Below, piece by piece: positions 55,300-63,363 of a stretch of 64,000 nucleotides of DNA. The position numbers were made by a program, and so were the translations under genes. The DNA comes from Myxococcus stipitatus (lineage in GTDB: Bacteria; Myxococcota; Myxococcia; Myxococcales; Myxococcaceae): NCBI RefSeq assembly GCF_021412625.1, contig NZ_JAKCFI010000017.1:91825-155824 (forward strand). Direction: 5' to 3'. The notes beneath the pieces are model-generated. The model did no database searches. It was not told where the DNA came from and was given only the letters and a program-made list of their open reading frames with translations. The number at the start of each line of letters is the position of its first letter. Within the stretch, counting starts at the first letter, position 1.

Positions 55300-57351
55300 G
55301 TGCCGACGATGAAGCCACAGGAGCTCCCGCCGGGGATGGGCCCGCGGGGTAAGAAGACAGACAAGCCAGGGTCGCCGGGCAAGGGTTTCAAGTTCGGCTC
55401 GCCCCTGGGCTACATCCTGCTGCTCGTCCTGGGCTTCCTGCTCTTCCGGAACGTCTTCCAGGACGCCGGGGTCCGCCGGGTCAGCTACAGCCAGTTCCGC
55501 GACGCGGTGGAGTCCGGCAACTTCAGTCGGGTCCAGATCTCCAACGAGTGGGTGAAGGGCTTCCTCAAGGACACCGCGCAGCCGCCCCCCCAGGGGGACC
55601 GGCCGCTGCGCGGCGAGCCCAGCGCGCTGCCGTGGATGGCCTACCGCGTCCAGGGGGACGAGTCGCTCGTCCCGCTCCTGGAGCAGAAGGGCGTGCAGTT
55701 CGAGGCGGTGCCGCAGTCCGGCCTGGGCGAGGCGCTGTGGATCTGGCTCTTGCCGCTGGGCCTGTTCTTCCTCTTCTGGAGCTTCATGATGCGGCGGGTG
55801 GCTGGCGGCATCGGCCAGGGGCCGCAGAGCGTCATGAGCTTCGGGAAGACGCGCGCCAAGGTGCAGGCGGAGGCCGACACGGGCGTGGGCTTCAAGGACG
55901 TGGCCGGCGTGGACGAGGCGGTGGACGAGCTGCGCGAAATCGTCGAGTTCCTCAAGACGCCGGAGAAGTTCCGCCGCCTGGGCGGGCGCATCCCCAAGGG
56001 CGTGCTGCTGGTGGGGCCGCCGGGCACGGGCAAGACGCTGCTGGCGCGCGCGGTGGCGGGCGAGGCGGGCGTGCCCTTCTTCAGCCTCTCCGGTTCGGAG
56101 TTCGTGGAGATGTTCGTCGGCGTGGGCGCGGCGCGCGTGCGGGACCTGTTCGCCCAGGCCACCTCGAAGGCGCCGTGCATCATCTTCATCGACGAACTGG
56201 ACGCCATCGGCAAGAGCCGCAACGCGGGCATCGCGGGGGGCCATGACGAGCGCGAGCAGACGCTCAACCAGCTGCTGGCGGAGATGGACGGCTTCGACAG
56301 CCGGGCGGGGCTCATCATCCTGGCGGCCACCAACCGGCCGGAGATCCTCGACAGCGCGCTGCTGCGCCCGGGCCGCTTCGACCGGCAGGTGCTGGTGGAC
56401 CGGCCGGACAAGCGCGGCCGCGAGCGGGTGCTGGAGATCCACGCCCGGGGCGTGAAGCTGGGGCCGGACGTGGACCTGAAGGCCATCGCCGCGCGCACGC
56501 CGGGCTTCGCGGGGGCGGACCTGGCCAACGTGGTGAACGAGGCGGCGCTGCTGGCGGCGCGGCGCAACCGCGACGCGGTGATGCGCGCGGACTTCGAGGA
56601 GGCCATCGAGCGCGTCGTCGCGGGCCTGGAGAAGAAGAACCGCCGCATGAACGAGCGCGAGAAGGAGATCGTCGCGCACCACGAGGCGGGCCACGCCGTG
56701 GTGGGGTGGATGCTGCCGCACGCCGAACGCGTGACGAAGGTCTCCATCATCCCGCGCGGGCTGGCGGCCCTGGGCTACACCATGTCGCTGCCCCTGGAGG
56801 ACCGCTACCTCATGTCGCTCGACGAGCTGCGCGACAAGATGGCGGGGATGATGGGTGGACGCGCCGCGGAGGAGATCTTCATCGGCGAGGTGTCCACCGG
56901 CGCGTCCAACGACATCCGCCAGGCCACCGAGGTCGCCCGGATGATGGTGCGCGACTACGGCATGAGCACGCTGGGCCCGGTGGCGCTCAGCGCGGACCAC
57001 GGCGCCAACTTCCTGCGGTCGGCGGGCCTGCCCGAGTCGCGGACGTACTCCGAACAGACGGCGCGGATGATCGACGAGGAGGTGCGCAAGCTCGTCAGCG
57101 AGGCGTTGGACCGGGCCCGCGAGGTGCTCACCACCAACAAGGACAAGGTGCAGGCCCTGGCGGCGCGCCTGCTCGCCGTGGAGGTCGTGGAGGAGGACAC
57201 CATGGTGTCCATCCTCGGCCCCAAGGTGCTGGCGCAGCGGGGCCTGCTGCACCCCGAGGCCCGGCAGGTCATCTCCGCGCACCCGGTGGGCGGCACCAAC
57301 GACGAGCAGCCCCCGCCCACCCAGCACAGCCAGACGAAGCTCGACTCCTAG
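55300..57351 (+). CDS. ftsH2: ATP-dependent zinc metalloprotease FtsH (second copy)
   Basis: 683 residues; GTG 55300 behind GAGGAGGGGGAGG (an in-frame ATG at 55309 is possible). Two membrane helices (about 36-52 and 148-168) flank a longer periplasmic segment than in the first copy. The AAA core has Walker A GPPGTGKT (239-246), IIFIDELDAIGKSRN and the FDRQVLVDRPDKRGRERVL region. The zinc site is HEAGH (461-465). The two copies are clearly diverged in the N-terminal and C-terminal tails (this one ends in a Pro/Gln-rich tail). It opens a proteostasis group with grpE and a DegP-type protease, which suggests a stress-linked role beside the housekeeping FtsH at 22961. Confidence 0.94.
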   Translation: MPTMKPQELPPGMGPRGKKTDKPGSPGKGFKFGSPLGYILLLVLGFLLFRNVFQDAGVRRVSYSQFRDAVESGNFSRVQISNEWVKGFLKDTAQPPPQGDRPLRGEPSALPWMAYRVQGDESLVPLLEQKGVQFEAVPQSGLGEALWIWLLPLGLFFLFWSFMMRRVAGGIGQGPQSVMSFGKTRAKVQAEADTGVGFKDVAGVDEAVDELREIVEFLKTPEKFRRLGGRIPKGVLLVGPPGTGKTLLARAVAGEAGVPFFSLSGSEFVEMFVGVGAARVRDLFAQATSKAPCIIFIDELDAIGKSRNAGIAGGHDEREQTLNQLLAEMDGFDSRAGLIILAATNRPEILDSALLRPGRFDRQVLVDRPDKRGRERVLEIHARGVKLGPDVDLKAIAARTPGFAGADLANVVNEAALLAARRNRDAVMRADFEEAIERVVAGLEKKNRRMNEREKEIVAHHEAGHAVVGWMLPHAERVTKVSIIPRGLAALGYTMSLPLEDRYLMSLDELRDKMAGMMGGRAAEEIFIGEVSTGASNDIRQATEVARMMVRDYGMSTLGPVALSADHGANFLRSAGLPESRTYSEQTARMIDEEVRKLVSEALDRAREVLTTNKDKVQALAARLLAVEVVEEDTMVSILGPKVLAQRGLLHPEARQVISAHPVGGTNDEQPPPTQHSQTKLDS

Positions 57352-57388
57352 CCGCCTGGATGCCTGCCTCCCTGGCGGGCCCACGCCC

Positions 57389-57418
57389 CGCGTCGCCGCG
57401 CGTTCCTGCGGTGACGCG
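57389..57418 (+). terminator. Hairpin after the second ftsH, possible terminator
   Basis: Arms CGCGTCGCCGC (57389-57399) and GCGGTGACGCG (57408-57418), 11 pairs with one G-U and a loop of 8. There is no T-run, so it may be a pause or mRNA-end structure. Confidence 0.35.
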
Positions 57419-57456
57419 AGGGCGAAATTATCTTGTCGCGGAAAGGAGGCGTCGCC

Positions 57457-57699
57457 GTGGAGAACAGGATCGGCAAGAGCTACGTGGCCCGGAAGGCCCT
57501 CTTCGCCAAGGGGCTCAAGGAGGGGCGGCTGACGGTGCAGGAGATCGAGGAGGCGCTGCCCGCGGGCACGCTGACGGCGGCGGAGCGCTGGCTCCTCTAC
57601 TACTCGCTTCGCGCCGCGCAGGTGGAAATCATCGACGAGGTGACGGGCCAGGTCGACCATGGGTTCATGGCCGAGGCCCCCGCCCCGCAGGAGCACTAG
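57457..57699 (+). CDS. Stand-alone sigma-factor region 1.1-like protein
   Basis: 80 residues from GTG 57457, which has an excellent AAAGGAGG seven bases before it; a TTG at 57433 is in frame but lacks one. Residues 12-61 (ARKALFAKGLKEGRLTVQEI, EEALPAG, LTAAERWLLYYSLRAAQVEI) follow the pattern of region 1.1 of primary sigma factors. That pattern is a helix, a K-x-G-x-LT turn, an I-x-x-x-LP step and a helix ending in a short strand with II-D. In sigma-70 this region blocks the DNA channel before open complex formation. Here it stands alone, without regions 1.2-4. It lies between ftsH2 and grpE and could modulate RNA polymerase; this is inference. Confidence 0.78.
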   Translation: MENRIGKSYVARKALFAKGLKEGRLTVQEIEEALPAGTLTAAERWLLYYSLRAAQVEIIDEVTGQVDHGFMAEAPAPQEH

Positions 57700-57709
57700 C
57701 TCCCGCGCG

Positions 57710-57737
57710 TTGACACGCCCTCGCACGCGGTTAGGTT
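57710..57737 (+). promoter_or_regulatory. Sigma-70-type promoter of grpE
   Basis: A perfect TTGACA (57710-57715), 16 bases, TAGGTT (57732-57737). It starts 10 bases after the preceding stop, and the grpE ATG is 58 bases downstream. It also argues against the in-frame TTG at 57736 as the grpE start. Confidence 0.6.
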
Positions 57738-57795
57738 GGGCCCGCCAACCCGACCCGCGCGCGAGCGCGTCCACCCACCCGCATTCAGGTTCGAC

Positions 57796-58431
57796 ATGTC
57801 CGGCAATTCCCACACCGACACAACCCAGGAAGCCCAGCACGCCCCGTCCGCGAACGGCACCGGCCCGACGGCCCCAGGTGCCGGTGAGCCCGCGCAGGCC
57901 GAGCGCCCCGTCGCCGACGACGTGGTGTCGGAGGCCGCCGGCAACGCGGAGCTGGAGCGGCTCAAGGCGGACCTGGAGGCCTCCCGGCGCCGGGTGGATG
58001 AGCTGGCGCGGGCCTACCAGGCCGTCAACAAGGACAAGGAGGAGTTCAAGCAGCGGCTCTCCCGCGAGCGCGAGCGGATGATGGACGTGGAGCGCGGCAA
58101 CATCGCTGTCGCGCTCCTGGAGGCCATCGACGAGCTGGACCGCGCGCTGTCGATGAGCGCCCAGGACACCTCGGCGCTCGCCCAGGGCGTGCGGATGATC
58201 CGCGACTCGCTCCTGGCCAAGGCCCAGGGCATGGGCATCGAGCGGCTCCAGGTGGTGGGCCAGGGCTTCGACCCCAACGTGGCCGAGGCCTCCGACATGG
58301 AGATCACCCCCGTGCCGGACGACGATCAGAAGGTCGTCGCGGAGATTCGCGCGGGCTACCGGCTCAAGGACCGGGTCATCCGGCCCGCCCGGGTGAAGGT
58401 GGCCAAGTACGTGGCGCCAGCCACCGCCTGA
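57796..58431 (+). CDS. grpE: Nucleotide exchange factor GrpE
   Basis: Predicted 211 residues from ATG 57796. A disordered N-terminus of about 50 residues leads into a long coiled coil (ELERLKADLEASRRRVDELA, RAYQAVNKDKEEFKQRLSRE). The GrpE core follows: NIAVALLEAIDELDRALS, RMIRDSLLAKAQGMGIER, GQGFDPNVAEA and the C-terminal beta wing EIRAGYRLKDRVIRPARVKV. GrpE releases ADP from DnaK. No dnaK is in the window. A trypsin-like protease gene follows 80 bases later. Confidence 0.94.
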   Translation: MSGNSHTDTTQEAQHAPSANGTGPTAPGAGEPAQAERPVADDVVSEAAGNAELERLKADLEASRRRVDELARAYQAVNKDKEEFKQRLSRERERMMDVERGNIAVALLEAIDELDRALSMSAQDTSALAQGVRMIRDSLLAKAQGMGIERLQVVGQGFDPNVAEASDMEITPVPDDDQKVVAEIRAGYRLKDRVIRPARVKVAKYVAPATA

Positions 58432-58495
58432 GCGCCCGGACGCCGGGAACGGCGCGGCGGGGTGGGTTGTTGGCGGCGGACGCCATGCGTCGCCG

Positions 58496-58501
58496 TATAA
58501 G
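58496..58501 (+). promoter_or_regulatory. Candidate -10 of the DegP-type gene, near-leaderless
   Basis: TATAAG, ten bases before the GTG at 58512. If used, translation cannot start at the upstream ATG (58485). Confidence 0.45.
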
Positions 58502-58511
58502 CTGCCCCTCC

Positions 58512-59939
58512 GTGTCTTCCCGACTGTTGTCCGTCCTGTTCGTGCTGGCGTTCGCCCCCGTGGCGGGCGCCGAGGAGGGCCCCCTGGGCCCATGGCTCCA
58601 GGCGCGGGTGCGTGAGCACGCCGCCTGGTTCACGGTCCAGCAGGGCGGCGAGGGTCGCCCCGGCTCGCTGGGGCTGTGGCGTGAGCGCGCCCCGGGCGAG
58701 GCGGCGCTGCCGAACTTCGTGCCGCCCACCTCGCTGGCGCCCCTGATTCGCGCCGTGGAGGCGGGGGTCGTCAACATCACCACCGTGAGCCCACGGGAGA
58801 GCGGGCAGGCGGGGATGAAGCGCTCGACGGGTTCGGGGTTCGTGCTGACGCCCGACGGGCTGGTCGTCACCAACAACCACGTCGTCTCCGGGGCGAGCAG
58901 GATCGCCGTCCGCCTGTCGGACGGCCGCGAGTTCCCGGCGGAGGTCGTCGGGCGCGACGCCTCGACGGACGTGGCGCTCTTGCGGCTGAGCAGCGCGGTG
59001 GAGGGGGACCTGCCGGCGCTGTACCTGGGGGACTCGGACCGGATGGAGGTGGGCGACTGGGTGGTGGCCATCGGCAACCCCTTCGGCCTGGACCACTCGG
59101 TGTCGCACGGCATGATTTCCGCCAAGGAGCGCGTGCTGGGGGTGGGGCAGTTCGACGACTTCATCCAGACGGACGCGCTCATCAACCCCGGCAACTCCGG
59201 CGGCCCGCTCTTCAACATGAAGGGCGAGGTGGTGGGGGTGAACACGGCCATCATCAGCCAGGGGCAGGGCATCGGCTTCGCGGTGCCCATCAACCTGGTG
59301 AAGGACCTGCTGCCCAACCTGCGGGAGAACGGCAAGCTCGAGCGCGGCTGGCTGGGCGTGGTCATCAACGACGACCGCGACGGCGGCGAGCGCCGCGCGC
59401 CCATGGTGAAGGACGTCTACCGGGGCAGCCCGGCGGACGCCGCGGGCATCCGCTCCGGCGACCGGCTGGTGGCGGTGAACGGGCGGACCATCGGCTCCTA
59501 CCTCCAGCTGCTGCGGAAGGTGGCGCTGCTGGCGCCCGGCACGGAGGCCCGGCTGACGCTGCTGCGCCAGGGCGGCGCGCAGCAGGACGTGACGGTGCGG
59601 CTGGTGGCGCGGCCGGCGCAGGAGGCCGCCGAGGGGCTGGTCCAGCGCACCTCCAGCGACGAGGACCTGGGGCTGGCGCTGAGGGATTTGACGCCGGAAG
59701 TCGCGGCGCCACTCAAGCAGGAGGCCTGGACGGGGGCGCTCGTGGCGGCGGTGACGCCGCGCAGCCCGGCGGACGACGCGGGGCTGCGCGCGGGCGACGT
59801 GGTGATGGAGGTCAACCGCAAGCGGGTGAAGGACGTGGCGGGCGTGCGCGCCGCGCTGTCGCGGGGCAGCGCCGCCGCCAGCATCCTCCTGCGCGTCAAG
59901 CGCGGGGACTCGCTCCAGTACATCGCCATCGCCCGCTGA
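58512..59939 (+). CDS. DegP/HtrA-type periplasmic serine protease with two PDZ domains
   Basis: Predicted 475 residues from GTG 58512, where a clean signal peptide begins (SSRLLSVLFVLAFAPVAGA, cut before EEG). The trypsin-like domain has the triad His in VVTNNHVVSG, Asp in DASTDVALLRL and Ser in NPGNSGGPLFN. PDZ1 (about 285-365, GWLGVVINDDRDGG and SGDRLVAVNGRTIGSY) and PDZ2 (about 385-470, AVTPRSPADDAGLRAGDVVM) follow. It degrades or refolds misfolded envelope proteins. About 70 residues between the signal and the protease domain are unusual for DegP. The position after grpE and ftsH2 fits a quality-control cluster. The ATG at 58485 is the alternative start. Confidence 0.93.
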   Translation: MSSRLLSVLFVLAFAPVAGAEEGPLGPWLQARVREHAAWFTVQQGGEGRPGSLGLWRERAPGEAALPNFVPPTSLAPLIRAVEAGVVNITTVSPRESGQAGMKRSTGSGFVLTPDGLVVTNNHVVSGASRIAVRLSDGREFPAEVVGRDASTDVALLRLSSAVEGDLPALYLGDSDRMEVGDWVVAIGNPFGLDHSVSHGMISAKERVLGVGQFDDFIQTDALINPGNSGGPLFNMKGEVVGVNTAIISQGQGIGFAVPINLVKDLLPNLRENGKLERGWLGVVINDDRDGGERRAPMVKDVYRGSPADAAGIRSGDRLVAVNGRTIGSYLQLLRKVALLAPGTEARLTLLRQGGAQQDVTVRLVARPAQEAAEGLVQRTSSDEDLGLALRDLTPEVAAPLKQEAWTGALVAAVTPRSPADDAGLRAGDVVMEVNRKRVKDVAGVRAALSRGSAAASILLRVKRGDSLQYIAIAR

Positions 59940-59963
59940 GGGCGCGCCCGTGGGACGGGGTGC

Positions 59964-60599
59964 TCAGCGGCTGGCGTTGGCGTCCTTGCCGTTGAGCCAC
60001 AGGCCCAGCTGCTGGCCCGTGCGGCCCTCGGTGACGAGGAGGCCCTCGATGCGGGCGGTGACGCCGTAGTTCTTCCCGCCGCCCTTCTTCGGCAGCGACC
60101 ACACGCCCTGCGGCGTGAAGACGACGGCGGCGCGCACCCCGCGCATGGAGAACATCCGGTTGAACAGCGACCCGTTCCACCCCTCCGGCAGCGTGCCGGT
60201 GACGGTGATGAGCGGGAGCACCGGGTTGCCGTTGGCGTCCGCCTTCTTCGGCGCCCCGTGGGTGAGGGCCGAGCGCCCACCCGGGAAGAACGGGGTGATG
60301 TTGATGGTGTACTCGCCCGTGGCCGGGGAGTACGGCCCCGGGGCCAGCATGCCCGCGTCGTCCTCGGTGACGATCATGTACAGCCGCTTGCCCTGGTACT
60401 TCTTCCGGAACGCCTCCGCCTGCGCCTTGCACTGGGCGTCCACGAACGCGCCCTCACACGCGCCGATGTAGTTCTCCAGGAAGGCCCCCAGGCCCCCCAG
60501 CGGCTCGGCCTCGTCCCGCAGCTTGGCGAAGCGGGCGTCCACGTCGGCCAGGGCAAGGGTGGGCAGCAGCAGGGCGGCGGCGACCAGGAAACGATTCAA
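59964..60599 (-). CDS. Secreted protein of unknown function
   Basis: 211 residues with a signal peptide (FLVAAALLLPTLALA, cut before DVDAR). The mature protein has a helical start (ARFAKLRDEAEPLGGLGAFL) with a pair of cysteines (GACEGAFVDAQC). A beta-rich body follows: RLYMIVTEDDAGMLAPGPYS, PATGEYTINITPFFPGG, LPLITVTGTLPEGWNGSLF and a C-terminal strand with GQQLGLWLN. I do not know the family; the character is that of small myxobacterial periplasmic or surface proteins. Convergent with the protease gene and divergent from the PilZ gene. Confidence 0.78.
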   Translation of the reverse strand: MNRFLVAAALLLPTLALADVDARFAKLRDEAEPLGGLGAFLENYIGACEGAFVDAQCKAQAEAFRKKYQGKRLYMIVTEDDAGMLAPGPYSPATGEYTINITPFFPGGRSALTHGAPKKADANGNPVLPLITVTGTLPEGWNGSLFNRMFSMRGVRAAVVFTPQGVWSLPKKGGGKNYGVTARIEGLLVTEGRTGQQLGLWLNGKDANASR

Positions 60600-60703
60600 G
60601 ACGGGAGGACTCCGGGAACGGGGGGAGCCGGAATGGTGCCACGTCCGCTCGCCTGGCGGTCAGCCCTTCCGTAGGTAAGTTGGGGTGGATGTAGGTGAAG
60701 AAG

Positions 60704-60731
60704 TTGCCTACATGTGGCTACCATGTAGGGT
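60704..60731 (+). promoter_or_regulatory. PilZ-gene promoter with an operator between -35 and -10
   Basis: TTGCCT (60704-60709), a 16-base spacer and TAGGGT (60726-60731). A perfect inverted repeat CTACATG (60708-60714), 7 bases, CATGTAG (60722-60728) overlaps the end of the -35, the spacer and the start of the -10. A protein bound here would block RNA polymerase. TGTAGG also occurs once more upstream (60690-60695). Confidence 0.55.
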
Positions 60732-60766
60732 GTGCCTGTCACTACCTGTTCCGGGAGGCACCCCCA

Positions 60767-61126
60767 GTGTTCGAGCGTCCTCATGAGCGTCGCAGTCACC
60801 TGCGCTTCGACAAGGTCTTCACCGTCTACCTCACGACCCAGGACGGGATGATGCGGGGGGTGGGGCGCAACATCAGCGCGCGGGGCATGTTCGTGGAGGT
60901 CCGCGACGCGGTGGGGCTGGGGGAGAAGCTGAAAGTGACGTTCGCGGGCGAGGACGGCACGGAGATGACGTGCCTGTGCGAGGTCCGCTACCAGGTGGCG
61001 CTGGCGTTCGGCCGCAAGGACGGGCGCGAGGGCAGCAGCCGCGGGGTGGGCCTGCGCATCGTGGCGTACGAAATCCAGGAGGACGCGCCGCTCCTGCTGG
61101 TGGACCGCGAGCGGGTGATGCACTGA
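60767..61126 (+). CDS. PilZ-domain protein
   Basis: Predicted 119 residues from GTG 60767 behind GGGAGGC; upstream in-frame codons run through the promoter. It is a single PilZ domain. The N-terminal loop is RPHERRSHLRFDKVFTVYLT, the second motif is GRNISARGMFVEV (N-x-S-x-x-G form), and strands LKVTFAGEDGTEM and GVGLRIVAYEI follow. The RxxxR-type loop is partly present (ERRSHLR), so cyclic-di-GMP binding is plausible. PilZ proteins often regulate motility or polysaccharide production. It stands alone, under a palindrome-bearing promoter. Confidence 0.88.
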   Translation: MFERPHERRSHLRFDKVFTVYLTTQDGMMRGVGRNISARGMFVEVRDAVGLGEKLKVTFAGEDGTEMTCLCEVRYQVALAFGRKDGREGSSRGVGLRIVAYEIQEDAPLLLVDRERVMH

Positions 61127-61230
61127 CGGGAGCGGGCGCCCGGGGCCCGGAAGGGGACCCCGAGGGTGGCCTGTCGGTCCCGGAAGACGGGGCCGCCCGG
61201 ACTCCTCCCAGCCGGTTCCCGGGAAACGAC

Positions 61231-61270
61231 GAGGGCACGGGCCCCCCGACATGGGAGGCGCCGTGCCCTT
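61231..61270 (-). terminator. Terminator of glutamate dehydrogenase (may serve both strands)
   Basis: Arms GAGGGCACGG (61231-61240) and CCGTGCCCTT (61261-61270), nine to ten pairs with a 20-base GC-rich loop, 34 bases beyond the gdh stop and 105 beyond the convergent PilZ stop. Confidence 0.55.
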
Positions 61271-61303
61271 GGCGCTTTCAGACGTGGGAAGCGCGGACGC
61301 CGG

Positions 61304-62854
61304 TTACTGCGAGAAGCCCTCGAGGAGGTAGTGGGCCTCGATGCGCTTGAGCGCGAGGATCATCGCGGCGCAGCGGGTGTCCACCGTCTCGCCGATGCAG
61401 TACTGGCGGCTGTCGTGCATGTCCGTCTTGCGCGGCTGGTTGCGCGAGATGTCCCGGATGATGCGGTAGTTGCGCTTCATGGCGCGCTCGAGGCGCTGGT
61501 CGACCTCGGCCTCGCTCCAGCGCTCCATGCGCTTGTTCTGGATCCACTCGTAGTAGGACACCGTCACGCCGCCGGCGTTGGCGATGATGTCCGGGATGAG
61601 CTCGATGCCGCGCTTCTGGAGGACGCGGTCGGCCTCCGGGGTGGTGGGGCCGTTGGCGCCCTCGGCGATGAGCTTCACCTTGAGGCGCTCGGCGATGTCG
61701 GCGGTGATTTCGCCGCCCAGCGCCGCGGGGACGAGGATGTCCGCCTGGACGTCCCACAGGTCCTTCTTCTCGATCTTCTGGGCGCCGGGGAACCCGAGCA
61801 CGCTGCGCTTGAGGTTCTTGGGGTCCTGGACGTAGGCGGCGAGCGCCTGCACGTCGATGCCGTCGCCGTTGTAGATGGTGCCGTCGGCGTCGTTGACGGC
61901 CAGGAGGCGGGCGCCCATGCCGGCGAGGATGTTGGCGGCGTGGCTGCCCACGTTGCCGAAGCCCTGGAGCACGAAGGTCTTGCCCTTCACGCTCTCGCCG
62001 CGGTCGGCGTAGTAGTCCTCGATGCAGAAGGCGACGCCCTGGCCGGTGGCCTTGCCGCGGCCCTCGGACCCGCCGATGCGCACGTCCTTGCCGGTGACGA
62101 TGCCGCGCAGGTTGTGGCGCTCGCGCTCACCGTCGGAGAACTGGCGGTAGAGCAGGGCCATGATTTCGGGGTTGGTGCCCACGTCCGGCGCCGGGATGTC
62201 GATGTTCGGCCCGATGAGGCTCTTGAGCCGGTACATGAAGCGCAGGGTGATGGCCTCCAGCTCCTCGCGGCCGTACTCGCGCGGGTCGATCTGGATGCCG
62301 CCCTTGCCGCCGCCGAAGGGGACCTCGGAGATGGCCGTCTTCCAGGTCATCTCCGCGGCGAGCGCCTTGAAGAGGTCCAGGGACACCTCGCGGTGGTAGC
62401 GCAGGCCGCCCTTGTAGGGGCCGCGGGCCTGGTTGTGCTGGACGCGGTAGGCCTTGAAGCGCTGGGACTCGCCGGGGACCAGCTGGTACACCTTGCCGTC
62501 CGGCAGGCGCAGGTGGCCCTGGCGGATGGCGACGTCGGAGCCCAGCAGCGCGCGGCCATTGAGGATGATGTTGCCGTTGGCGAGCGCCTCCAGGCCCTCC
62601 TTGTTGCGCACCTGCGTCTCCGGCAGGTCGGAGAACTGCTTCGCCTTCTCCGGGGAGAGGGGGATGAGGCGGTCCTTCAGCTTCGCCGTCACATAGAAGA
62701 TGTGCTCGTAGTCCGGCTCTTCCAGCTCGAGGCGGACGCGCTTGTCCAGCCTGATGAGGTCCGCCGCCCGATGGAAGATCTCCATCGCCTCGGTGTAGAC
62801 GGTGCGCTTGGGCGTGGGTGCCGGGGCGCGCATGAAGTTCTCTTCGCTGGCCAT
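61304..62854 (-). CDS. gdhA: Glutamate dehydrogenase (Glu/Leu/Phe/Val family)
   Basis: Predicted 516 residues from ATG 62854 behind AAGGAG. Dehydrogenase features are QHNQARGPYKGGLRYH (substrate Lys), EMTWKTAISEVPFGGGKGGI (catalytic region), IPAPDVGTNPEIM, TGQGVAFCIEDYY, the NAD loop LQGFGNVGSHAANIL, and EGANGPTTPEAD with IIANAGGVTVSYYEW. It interconverts glutamate and 2-oxoglutarate plus ammonia. It is longer than the common 420-450 residues; the extra parts are at the N-terminus (about 45 residues before the fold) and in internal loops. It could take up ammonia released by the lysine and histidine pathways in this window, which is an inference. Confidence 0.95.
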   Translation of the reverse strand: MASEENFMRAPAPTPKRTVYTEAMEIFHRAADLIRLDKRVRLELEEPDYEHIFYVTAKLKDRLIPLSPEKAKQFSDLPETQVRNKEGLEALANGNIILNGRALLGSDVAIRQGHLRLPDGKVYQLVPGESQRFKAYRVQHNQARGPYKGGLRYHREVSLDLFKALAAEMTWKTAISEVPFGGGKGGIQIDPREYGREELEAITLRFMYRLKSLIGPNIDIPAPDVGTNPEIMALLYRQFSDGERERHNLRGIVTGKDVRIGGSEGRGKATGQGVAFCIEDYYADRGESVKGKTFVLQGFGNVGSHAANILAGMGARLLAVNDADGTIYNGDGIDVQALAAYVQDPKNLKRSVLGFPGAQKIEKKDLWDVQADILVPAALGGEITADIAERLKVKLIAEGANGPTTPEADRVLQKRGIELIPDIIANAGGVTVSYYEWIQNKRMERWSEAEVDQRLERAMKRNYRIIRDISRNQPRKTDMHDSRQYCIGETVDTRCAAMILALKRIEAHYLLEGFSQ

Positions 62855-63121
62855 GACGAAAGTTGCTCCTTGTGGCCCAGCCACGTCGGGGCCAGGCACT
62901 CGGGGATAGCGGCGCCCTTATGCGCATAGGCGATTCGGGGGGTCAACCGCCGAGGAGCCGACCTCCAATGCCGAAAACCAGAACGATGACGGGGACTTAT
63001 GGCAACGCGCTGTGTCAGCAACGCGGGATGCACCGTGTCATGGATGTCACGGTCTGGACGATTTCATTCGTGCTCAAGCGACCGGGCTCGGGAAGCAGGC
63101 AGGGGGGCACACCATTTCTCC
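62855..63121. other. Intergenic region between gdhA and the tRNA promoter
   Basis: No ORF with coding character on either strand. AT content is higher than the neighbourhood, as expected for the gdhA promoter on the minus strand; I cannot assign exact boxes. Confidence 0.4.
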
Positions 63122-63150
63122 TTGCCCTACCCGAAACGCCATGGTACTTC
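63122..63150 (+). promoter_or_regulatory. Promoter of tRNA-Thr
   Basis: TTGCCC (63122-63127), 17 bases, TACTTC (63145-63150). The expected start is about 8 bases before the mature tRNA 5' end. Confidence 0.5.
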
Positions 63151-63164
63151 GCGCACCGCCTTCC

Positions 63165-63240
<76 letters not shown>

Positions 63241-63248
63241 GAAAACGC

Positions 63249-63288
63249 AAGGGCTTGGGTGACTTCGGTTGCCCAAGCCCTTTTTCTT
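63249..63288 (+). terminator. Terminator of tRNA-Thr
   Basis: Arms AAGGGCTTGGG (63249-63259) and CCCAAGCCCTT (63272-63282), loop of 12, then TTTCTTT. One of the clearest terminators in the window. Confidence 0.85.
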
Positions 63289-63363
63289 TGGTGCCGCTGG
63301 CGTTGCCGGTTGCCGTGGGTTCGGAGGTCGTCCCCAGCGGCGCTTGCGCTGGAGGGCGTGCCC

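Noticed and set aside
57433..57456. TTG at 57433 as start of the sigma-1.1-like gene
   Set aside because: It has no ribosome site, while GTG 57457 has AAAGGAGG at ideal distance.
57736..57795. In-frame TTG start for grpE at 57736
   Set aside because: It lies inside the -10 of a strong TTGACA-N16-TAGGTT promoter; ATG 57796 is the sensible start.
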